In this document: positions 1-5,057 of the stretch, in pieces
Numbering within the stretch: the first letter of the stretch is position 1
Layout: each line of letters opens with the position of its first letter
Assembly: GCA_040235375.1 (NCBI GenBank)
Contig: JBECKQ010000294.1
Coordinates: 1 to 5,057, forward strand
Source of the DNA: JBECKQ01 sp040235375
GTDB lineage: Bacteria > Planctomycetota > Phycisphaerae > UBA1845
Length of the DNA stretch: 5,057 nucleotides
Direction of reading: 5' to 3'
Program-made: the position numbers and the translations under genes
Notes under the pieces: model-generated
Database searches by the model: none
Told to the model about the DNA's origin: nothing
What the model saw: the letters and a program-made list of their open reading frames with translations, nothing else

Positions 1-2
1 CC

Positions 3-3000
3 AAGGGAACGATAAACATCCTGCGGTCGGCAACGGGCACGGCGGATCTTCTTCAGGTCGGCACGGACCTGGCCGGCGCCCGCTTCCAGGGATTCAATCC
101 CGGCGCCAGATTGGGCTCGGGGATCAAGCCGATAGGTGACTTCGATGGCGACGGCATCGACGATTTCATGCTGCTAGCGCAGTTCGGCGTGCCGCGCAAC
201 ATCGGCAACACCGGAGAGGGCTACCTGATTTATGGGCTTCCAAACACGCGATTTGCCGGCGCTACGAACGTCAATACGGTCAGCACGGACATATCAGGGG
301 CTATTTTCGAGGCGCCGCCGAACAGGATGGAGCAATTACACGTGCAGCCCGAAGACACGCCGCGGGGGCTGAATGACGTGACGATGGTACCCGATCTGTC
401 GGGCGACGGACGGCCTGAACTGGTCTTCGGACTCGGCCTGGTCGACGGGATCTATCAGGGCCGGGACGATGATCCGGGAGACTCGGATGCCGTCGAGTCG
501 ATCAGGATCACGCTGCAGCGCGGCTTGCGCACGCGAACCATCAACGACATTCCCGACGAGGCGCTCGGCGACGACGATTACCAGGGCGTGTTTGACACGT
601 ACATCGACCAGGCCAACCCGGACCAGCCGTTCGCCAACTCGGAGGAGTTGTACGTCGCTGAGTCGGGCGGAGCCGAGCCGGCGCCGGTTCAGTATACGAT
701 CATCGGCTTTCGCAACGTGCTGAATCAGTTTGTTTACAACAATCGCGACGACGTGGAAATTCAGAGCGCGACGCTCGAACTCACGCCGCCGTATTCCGGC
801 ATCTCCGAGTTGGTCACGGCCTCGCAGATGATCACGTTTGCCGATGAGAGTACGACGTTTTCGGATTTCGCGGGTGGAGACCAGCCCGGACCGGAGGACG
901 GCACGGACTATGAAGGCGATCTCGCGGTGTCCTTCGCATTCTCCTCCCCCGGCGATGACGTGCCGGTCGATCGCGTCCAGGTGGACGTCACGGAGACCAT
1001 CCAAGCCTTGTTTGACGGCGATCTTCGCACGCCGTTTCCCACGTGGATCATCATTCCCACGGAGGAGCTTGCCGGTGAATTCGTGACCTTCAACAGCAGT
1101 GAGGTCACTGTAGAAGTATTACGTCCACGACTCATTATCGAATATACGGAGAATCTCGGCGGCGTCTCAAACTACAACTGTTATCCTGATGATCTGCCGA
1201 ACAACAAGACCGACCGGCCGCCGGACTTCCCGGTGTCGCCGCCGCATGACACGTCCTGGGCCGCAGTCGGCTCCGCGATCTACTTCAACAGTGAGAATCG
1301 CGACGTGTTCGACGTGCGTCCCCTCAGTCAAGAGCGACTGCAGGGTACCAGTGTGGCCCTCGAGTTGGTCGGGATGGCGCCGCTTACCTTGCCGATTCCC
1401 GCGGATGGCGGAAGGTTGCTGCCGGCGCTTGCTGACGACCAGCTTCCCAGCGTGGATATCTTCCTCGGCGCCAGCGACCCGAACAACGAGAGCGATCGGA
1501 CTCGTGGCGCGAGGCTGCAATCAGGGTACTATGATTTCTACAACACGTCATTCCTCAATCACGGCCTGGCGAGGCCCCTGGCAGACTACTTTGGCGAACA
1601 CGTAGCGTGGATGCCGGACACAACCAATGACGGGAGACCCGAGATCATCATATCGGCGCCCCGCAACGAGGTGCTTAACCAGGAGCTCGCCGCATCCACC
1701 GAGATTCCCGATTTTCGGATGAGGGCGACACGGTATCTCCGCGGAAGCATTGTCGTCTATCCGGGGCTCGATTACGGCGCCGCGGGGCGGCCACGCTCCG
1801 GCAACAGCACCCAGATCGTTCCCTGGCAAATCAACCCCAGCCTCGGCACCTGCGACAGCCCGGCGCGAGGCCGCTCGGATATCCTGTACCCGCAGGACAC
1901 GTTCGAGATCTACGCCGAAGAGCCGGAGGACTTTCTGGGGGGCGGTGATTACGCGGGCGACGTCAATCTCGACGGCGTTCCCGACATCATCTGCGGCGCG
2001 CCCCGAAACGACGCGCCGAACGGAATCGTGGATACAGGTGCCGTGTACCTCATCTATGGTCGTCCGAATCCCGGCAACGTGCACTTGAGCCTTCTTGATG
2101 ATCCGCTCAAGCGGCCTCCAACCCTGCGAATCCGTGGCGAGACCGCGGGCGACGAGCTGGGTACGGTTCAATCACGCGGCCAGGATATCAACGGCGACCG
2201 CATCGACGACGTGTTCCTGGGTTCGCCAAACGTGGACTTCGGCAGCGTCTCGAACGACCTGTGCGGCGACTTCGATGGCAACGGCGCCGTCGACGCCAAC
2301 GATCTCGACCTGGCCACATTCAATGCGTGCCGGGCACAAGTTGGCGATGAGGTGTTCCTCGACGATCCCTGCAAGCCGTACGACTATGACAACGACCGCG
2401 ACATCGATGACGACGACCGCGAGGTGTTCGATTGCCTCGTCGCCGGCTTCGATAACTGCTGCCCGGTCGACAATGGGTTTGTGGGAGTGGTGTTTGGCAA
2501 CGTGAATCTCGACGGCGACCGCTCGATCTCGCAGATCGGCACGGGCGACTTGCACGGCATCCGCTTCTACGGCGCCCATGCCGGTGATCGTGCGGGCGCG
2601 GACGTGGTTTCCGCCGGCGACTTCAATCGCGACGGATTCGGCGATCTGCTCATCGCCGCCCCCGGCGTCAAGTTCACCGATACCCAGGGCCGCGAGCGCA
2701 TGGGCGTTGCCTACCTGATCTTCGGCGGCACGCACCTGCGTGACGGGTCCGAGTTCTCGCTCGAACAGGTCGGCTCGGCTGAGCTGCCCGGCATGGTCTT
2801 CTGGACGCCATTCTTCGCCGGACGGCCGAACGAGGCGCCGATCGACCACGTCGGCCGACTGGGCGACATCAACGATGACGGTTTCGATGACATCGGCCTT
2901 GGAATCACTCGCGCCGACTTCATCGACTCCGCATTGCCGCAGGACCCGAACGATCCGGGCACCGATCCGAACATCGGCCGGCGTCCGGACGACGGCAACG

Positions 3001-3041
3001 TCTATATCATCTACGGCAACAACACGGGCAGCAATCGCTGA
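3..3041 (+). CDS. Large FG-GAP (integrin-alpha-like) beta-propeller protein with DNRLRE-like and dockerin-like inserts, 5'-truncated
   Basis: Open from the left edge to the TGA at 3039-3041 (1012 visible residues). The TTG at 111 is not the real start: residues before it continue the same fold (V-G-T-D-L-A-G-A-R-F-Q-G leading into a blade). Seven calcium-loop motifs of the form D-x-[DN]-x-D-G-x-x-[DE] are seen at 138-164 (DFDGDGIDD), 393-419, 1617-1643, 1959-1985 (DVNLDGVPD), 2184-2210, 2619-2645 (DFNRDGFGD) and 2865-2891 (DINDDGFDD). Several are followed by a GAP/GSP turn and a V-Y-L-I-Y-G strand, as in FG-GAP repeats. Such blades fold into a calcium-binding propeller, usually extracellular. 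Between the second and third motifs, about 690-1151 resembles a DNRLRE/CBM96-type beta-sandwich (S-A-T-L-E-L, T-T-F-S-D-F, V-D-V-T, F-N-S-S-E, R-P-R-L-I-I-E-Y). Positions 2262-2462 hold a dockerin-like pair. The protein stops right after the last blade, with no visible membrane segment or sorting signal at the C-terminus. A signal peptide would lie upstream. Role inferred: secreted or surface adhesion/binding protein; no catalytic motif recognised. Confidence 0.9.
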   Translation, partial: KGTINILRSATGTADLLQVGTDLAGARFQGFNPGARLGSGIKPIGDFDGDGIDDFMLLAQFGVPRNIGNTGEGYLIYGLPNTRFAGATNVNTVSTDISGAIFEAPPNRMEQLHVQPEDTPRGLNDVTMVPDLSGDGRPELVFGLGLVDGIYQGRDDDPGDSDAVESIRITLQRGLRTRTINDIPDEALGDDDYQGVFDTYIDQANPDQPFANSEELYVAESGGAEPAPVQYTIIGFRNVLNQFVYNNRDDVEIQSATLELTPPYSGISELVTASQMITFADESTTFSDFAGGDQPGPEDGTDYEGDLAVSFAFSSPGDDVPVDRVQVDVTETIQALFDGDLRTPFPTWIIIPTEELAGEFVTFNSSEVTVEVLRPRLIIEYTENLGGVSNYNCYPDDLPNNKTDRPPDFPVSPPHDTSWAAVGSAIYFNSENRDVFDVRPLSQERLQGTSVALELVGMAPLTLPIPADGGRLLPALADDQLPSVDIFLGASDPNNESDRTRGARLQSGYYDFYNTSFLNHGLARPLADYFGEHVAWMPDTTNDGRPEIIISAPRNEVLNQELAASTEIPDFRMRATRYLRGSIVVYPGLDYGAAGRPRSGNSTQIVPWQINPSLGTCDSPARGRSDILYPQDTFEIYAEEPEDFLGGGDYAGDVNLDGVPDIICGAPRNDAPNGIVDTGAVYLIYGRPNPGNVHLSLLDDPLKRPPTLRIRGETAGDELGTVQSRGQDINGDRIDDVFLGSPNVDFGSVSNDLCGDFDGNGAVDANDLDLATFNACRAQVGDEVFLDDPCKPYDYDNDRDIDDDDREVFDCLVAGFDNCCPVDNGFVGVVFGNVNLDGDRSISQIGTGDLHGIRFYGAHAGDRAGADVVSAGDFNRDGFGDLLIAAPGVKFTDTQGRERMGVAYLIFGGTHLRDGSEFSLEQVGSAELPGMVFWTPFFAGRPNEAPIDHVGRLGDINDDGFDDIGLGITRADFIDSALPQDPNDPGTDPNIGRRPDDGNVYIIYGNNTGSNR

Positions 3042-3070
3042 CCCGCGAGTTGCCGGGCTCATAGTCGACG

Positions 3071-3111
3071 GAGCGAGCGGCGAGCAGATGCTTGCCGCTC
3101 GCTCTTTGTTC
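3071..3111 (+). terminator. Rho-independent terminator of the propeller gene
   Basis: The arm at 3071-3085 (GAGCGAGCGGCGAGC) pairs with 3090-3104 (GCTTGCCGCTCGCTC) over 15 bp with a single G.U wobble and a 4-nt AGAT loop. It is followed at once by the T-rich run TTTGTTC (3105-3111). It begins 29 bp after the stop codon of the upstream gene, so that gene most likely ends its transcript here and the acetyltransferase downstream is transcribed separately. The stem is nearly symmetric, but a T-run lies only on the + strand side. Confidence 0.88.
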
Positions 3112-3229
3112 TGCGCCCGCTTCGCACCAGCCCGATGCGCGGCGTCGCTGCCGCTGAGGATGCGGCGAGGACGATTCGGCTGTATCCTGCTCGCGTCGTC
3201 GAGTCCATCGGCCCCCGTCACCGAGATCT

Positions 3230-3233
3230 GGAG
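3230..3233 (+). promoter_or_regulatory. Shine-Dalgarno site that fixes the start of the acetyltransferase
   Basis: GGAG lies 8 nt before the ATG at 3242, an ideal spacing. The alternative in-frame GTG at 3233 overlaps this site and has no good ribosome-binding sequence of its own, so ATG 3242 is chosen. The stretch 3112-3229 upstream shows a small GCCGC/GCGGC hairpin (3150-3166) but no convincing -35/-10 pair. Confidence 0.7.
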
Positions 3234-3241
3234 TGCACCCC

Positions 3242-4423
3242 ATGACGGATCTGCAACCGACAATCGCGCCGCCAGGCGACGACAGAGACTGCGTGGCTTT
3301 CGCCGACCTGTTGAGCATGGCGTTCTGCCGGCCGGCGGAGGACATGCATAAGAGCATCGGGCAGGCAGGGCACGAAAACGTCCGGCTATTGCATCGCGGC
3401 GCCGACCTCGTCGCCGGATTGATGATCATTCCGATGGGACAGTGGTTTGGCGGCCGCTCGGTCCCCACGGCCGGAATTGCCGGCGTGGCCGTCACGCCGC
3501 ACGAGCGCGGGCGAGGCGTGGCCCGAGACCTCATGGCCAACACGCTGCGCGAGATGCGCGAACGTGGATGCCCGCTTTCCACGCTGTTCCCCGCCACCGT
3601 CACGCTGTACCGCCGATGCGGTTATGAGATTGCGGGCGGCTATTACTCCGCCGAGGTCGACCCATCGCTTGTTGGCGTCATCAATCGCACAGCCGATTTG
3701 CAGCCGATCACGGCGGAGACGGAGAACGGGATCGAATCGCTCTATCGCCGGCACGCCGCTGCGCGAACCGGCTACCTCGACCGCGGGCCCTACATCTGGC
3801 GGCGCGTCCGCCGGTGGCGGGGCGAGACCGTCCGCGGAGTAGCCGTCACCGAGGGCGCCACAATGACCGGCTACGCCTATTACTTTCAAAAGGCCGCCGA
3901 CGAGCACAGTCAGTCGATCGAATTCACCGACCTCGTCGCGACGACGCCGAACGCCGGCCGGCGACTGCTGACGTTCATCGCCGATCATCGTTCGCTGGTG
4001 AAGACCGTTACCTGGCGATGTCCGGCCGCCGATCCTCTCTTCCACTTGCTGCCCGAACGGCCGTGCAAGCTGAGCCTGGAGATCTACTGGATGCTGAGGA
4101 TCCTCGACGTGGCCAAAGCGCTGACCGCCCGCGGGTATCCCGCGGGGCTCGAAGCCGAGGTGCACTTCGAGATTGCCGACGACCTGATCGAGGACAACGG
4201 CGGGCGGTTTGTGCTCGCCGTCGCCGGCGGCGAAGGTCAGGTGCATCGCGGCGGAGATGGCCGGCTGAAGCTCGACATCCGCGGCTTGGCCGCCCTCTAC
4301 AGCGGCCATCTCACCGTGGAGCAGCTTTGTGCGGCCGGCTACCTGGAAGGCGAAGCGGAGCATGCGACGGTAGCGTCCGCCGTGTTCGCCGGGCCCGCGC
4401 CGGCGATGACAGATCCCTTCTGA
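3242..4423 (+). CDS. Eis-family GNAT N-acetyltransferase with C-terminal SCP2-like domain
   Basis: A protein of 393 residues, close to the roughly 400 usual for the Eis (enhanced intracellular survival) family. These enzymes move acetyl from acetyl-CoA onto amines; mycobacterial Eis acts on aminoglycosides and protein lysines in the cytoplasm. Residues 1-135 form the first GNAT domain: acetyl-CoA motif V-A-V-T-P-H-E-R-G-R-G-V-A at 82-94, then L-S-T-L-F-P-A and L-Y-R-R-C-G-Y at 122-128, whose Tyr123 is the likely equivalent of the general acid Tyr126 of M. tuberculosis Eis. About 136-285 would be the second, degenerate GNAT domain. About 286-393 matches the SCP2-like end (M-L-R-I-L-D-V, A-R-G-Y-P-A, L-A-A-L-Y-S-G). 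The chain ends in Phe393; in Eis the C-terminal Phe carboxylate acts as base, so the active site looks intact. The true substrate here is unknown, and antibiotic resistance should not be assumed. It is a single gene, separated from its left neighbour by a terminator. Confidence 0.9.
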   Translation: MTDLQPTIAPPGDDRDCVAFADLLSMAFCRPAEDMHKSIGQAGHENVRLLHRGADLVAGLMIIPMGQWFGGRSVPTAGIAGVAVTPHERGRGVARDLMANTLREMRERGCPLSTLFPATVTLYRRCGYEIAGGYYSAEVDPSLVGVINRTADLQPITAETENGIESLYRRHAAARTGYLDRGPYIWRRVRRWRGETVRGVAVTEGATMTGYAYYFQKAADEHSQSIEFTDLVATTPNAGRRLLTFIADHRSLVKTVTWRCPAADPLFHLLPERPCKLSLEIYWMLRILDVAKALTARGYPAGLEAEVHFEIADDLIEDNGGRFVLAVAGGEGQVHRGGDGRLKLDIRGLAALYSGHLTVEQLCAAGYLEGEAEHATVASAVFAGPAPAMTDPF

Positions 4424-4441
4424 CGGCACGGGCCCAGCGTT

Positions 4442-4489
4442 GGTTTGAATTTGCGGGCCGGGCGTGGTCTGAACGTGCGGGCTGGGCTT
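4442..4489 (+). repeat. Two adjacent 24-bp imperfect tandem repeats in the eis-ssrA spacer
   Basis: Copies 4442-4465 and 4466-4489 directly abut and match at 19 of 24 positions; the shared core is TGCGGGC followed by GGGC. The preceding 24 bp (4418-4441), which contain the stop codon of the acetyltransferase gene, match each copy at 14 of 24 positions and may be a decayed third unit. The rest of the 281-bp spacer 4424-4704 is GC-rich with several short CCGGC/GCCGG inverted repeats (for example around 4519-4534) that lack a T-run. I see no clear intrinsic terminator for the acetyltransferase gene and no further gene until ssrA. Confidence 0.55.
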
Positions 4490-4653
4490 CGTGTGGACCG
4501 TTCCGACCGGACGTTGTACCGGCCCTGCCGGCCGGGCAACAGACTGCTTGCACCCCTCGTCGAGCACTACCCTGCCGGCCCTGGCCGTGCCGCATCCTGG
4601 CAGCTTCGCCCGGCGTTCATCGGGAAGGCCCGGCTGGCCTTTGAACAGGCGGG

Positions 4654-4681
4654 CAGACAGCGTGGCTTCTGCGGGTATAAT
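4654..4681 (+). promoter_or_regulatory. Sigma70-type promoter of ssrA
   Basis: A perfect TATAAT -10 box at 4676-4681 is preceded, after a 16-bp spacer, by CAGACA at 4654-4659, which matches four of six bases of TTGACA. Transcription would start near 4688, giving a leader of about 17 nt before the mature tmRNA 5' end at 4705, to be removed by RNase P. TATAAT is conspicuous in such GC-rich DNA, and its place just before a stable RNA gene supports the call. Confidence 0.75.
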
Positions 4682-4751
4682 CCATGGTGGCCGCGTGGCC
4701 AGCCGGGGGCGATTGGATTCGACCGGGCGAAGTGACGCGGAAGTGGCGTGC

Positions 4752-4785
4752 CCAGGTTGTCAGGAGGCCTGGTAAAACACCTGGC
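4752..4785 (+). other. tmRNA pseudoknot PK1
   Basis: Stem 1 pairs CCAGG 4752-4756 with CCTGG 4768-4772. Stem 2 pairs GTCAGG 4759-4764, inside the loop of stem 1, with CCTGGC 4780-4785 (six pairs, one U.G). This is the H-type knot that lies just upstream of the resume codon in tmRNAs and is needed for correct tagging. Confidence 0.85.
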
Positions 4786-4799
4786 AAAACCTTTTACAT

Positions 4800-4829
4800 G
4801 CCAACTCACAGTTGCGCATGGCTGCCTAA
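4800..4829 (+). other. tmRNA proteolysis-tag reading frame, ANSQLRMAA-stop
   Basis: The resume codon is read as GCC (4800-4802), followed by AAC TCA CAG TTG CGC ATG GCT GCC and TAA (4827-4829). With the untemplated alanine from the charged tmRNA the tag would be A-ANSQLRMAA, ten residues. Three points support this frame: it ends in -AA before a stop as tags do; the stop lies in the loop of hairpin P5 (GGCTGC 4820-4825 with GCAGCC 4834-4839), as in E. coli; and TTACAT before GCC keeps the T and A found at positions -5 and -4 of other tmRNAs. The exact resume codon is an inference. Confidence 0.75.
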
Positions 4830-4844
4830 TTGAGCAGCCCGTCC

Positions 4845-4887
4845 TCCGGCCGACGCCTGCTAGGCCGGAAGGGCGAAGACAGCAGGC
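4845..4887 (+). other. tmRNA pseudoknot after the tag (PK2-like)
   Basis: Stem 1 pairs TCCGGCC 4845-4851 with GGCCGGA 4863-4869. Loop bases GCCTGCT 4855-4861 pair perfectly with AGCAGGC 4881-4887. The two 7-bp helices interleave, the signature of an H-type pseudoknot at the expected place downstream of P5. Confidence 0.82.
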
Positions 4888-5057
4888 TGGCGTGGCGATT
4901 CCGCCTGGCGGTCGTTGCGTGAGAAAACAGTCGGGCTGGACAAAGCAGAAGCCTGTCGTTGGGCGTCGGCGGCGTCGAGAATTAAAACAGCGACTATGCA
5001 CGTAGAGGCTTTCGCGAAGCCGTCGCGGGACGGGGGTTCGATTCCCCCCGCCTCCAT

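Larger units (their letters stand above)
4705..5056 (+). ncRNA. ssrA: Transfer-messenger RNA (tmRNA), one-piece
   Basis: Rescues ribosomes stalled on broken mRNAs and tags the unfinished protein for proteolysis, working with SmpB. The 5' end GGGGGCG (4705-4711) pairs with CGCCTCC (5049-5055) to form a 7-bp acceptor stem whose third pair is G.U, the alanine identity element. A5056 is the discriminator. GGATTCGAC (4715-4723) is the hallmark of tmRNA 5' domains. The T arm is perfect: GGGGG 5032-5036, loop TTCGATT, CCCCC 5044-5048. Helix P2 is seen as GCGAAG 4727-4732 with TTTCGC 5010-5015 and GCGTGC 4746-4751 with GCACGT 4998-5003. Pseudoknot PK1 precedes the tag, P5 encloses the tag stop, and a second pseudoknot follows. 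The last pseudoknots (about 4888-4987) are not resolved by eye. The 3' CCA is not encoded, since T follows A5056. Length 352 nt is normal for the class. Confidence 0.97.

Noticed and set aside
111..113. TTG as the start codon of the propeller protein
   Set aside because: The same frame is open to the left edge, encodes the first strand of the blade upstream of it, and no Shine-Dalgarno sequence precedes it.
3183..3188. TATCCT as a -10 box for the acetyltransferase gene
   Set aside because: No -35-like sequence lies at 16-18 bp and there is no extended -10 TG in register; the support is too weak to annotate.
2172..3263. A 363-codon open frame on the minus strand opposite the propeller gene
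   Set aside because: It is antisense to the Asp-rich calcium-loop repeats, whose GAC/GAT codons read as Val/Ile on the other strand. This explains its Val/Ile/Ala-rich, motif-free product.
4519..4534. CCGGC/GCCGG hairpin as terminator of the acetyltransferase gene
   Set aside because: It has no T-run after the stem, and similar short palindromes are frequent in this GC-rich spacer.
3386..4567. A 393-codon open frame on the minus strand opposite the acetyltransferase gene
   Set aside because: It has no recognisable domain and low-complexity Arg/Gly/Pro-rich content, and it lies antisense to a gene with clear family motifs. Such shadows are common in GC-rich DNA.
4783..4833. Alternative tmRNA tag starting at GGC 4783 (G-K-T-F-Y-M...) and ending at TGA 4831
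   Set aside because: It starts like the B. subtilis tag, but GGC lies within the second stem of PK1 and the frame ends in -LPN rather than a hydrophobic -AA tail. The frame ending at TAA 4827 fits the P5 loop.
4860..5057. Minus-strand frame beginning M-E-A-G-G-I-E-P-P-S-R
   Set aside because: This is the familiar false protein produced by translating the antisense of a tRNA-like 3' end; here it is the complement of the tmRNA T arm and acceptor.

Overview
The window is GC-rich and looks like ordinary chromosome from a member of the Planctomycetota or a close relative. This assignment is an inference. It rests on the very large extracellular-type FG-GAP protein carrying an internal dockerin-like module (a cysteine-flanked D-F-D-G-N-G unit) and a DNRLRE-like insert, on the base composition, and on the local codon use. 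No 16S rRNA or other taxonomic marker is present.

Layout, all on the + strand: (1) positions 3-3041 are the 3' part of a long gene for a repeat-rich, probably exported, calcium-binding beta-propeller protein; its start lies upstream of the window. (2) A strong intrinsic terminator at 3071-3111 closes that gene. (3) Positions 3242-4423 encode a 393-residue Eis-family GNAT acetyltransferase, set up by a good Shine-Dalgarno sequence. (4) The spacer 4424-4704 holds a short 24-bp tandem repeat and a clear sigma70-type promoter. (5) Positions 4705-5056 are a complete one-piece transfer-messenger RNA gene (ssrA). It is recognised from its tRNA-like ends, a G3.U pair in the acceptor stem, two pseudoknots and a tag reading frame encoding ANSQLRMAA. 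The tmRNA sits at the extreme right edge and no annotated protein overlaps it.

The three genes look like independent transcription units that happen to be neighbours. The propeller gene has its own terminator, ssrA has its own promoter, and no shared pathway is evident. I see no CRISPR array, insertion sequence, phage gene or defence operon. The observations most worth a second look are the architecture of the large protein, where foreign modules are inserted between and inside propeller blades, and the unusual C-terminal end of the proteolysis tag (-RMAA instead of the common -ALAA).
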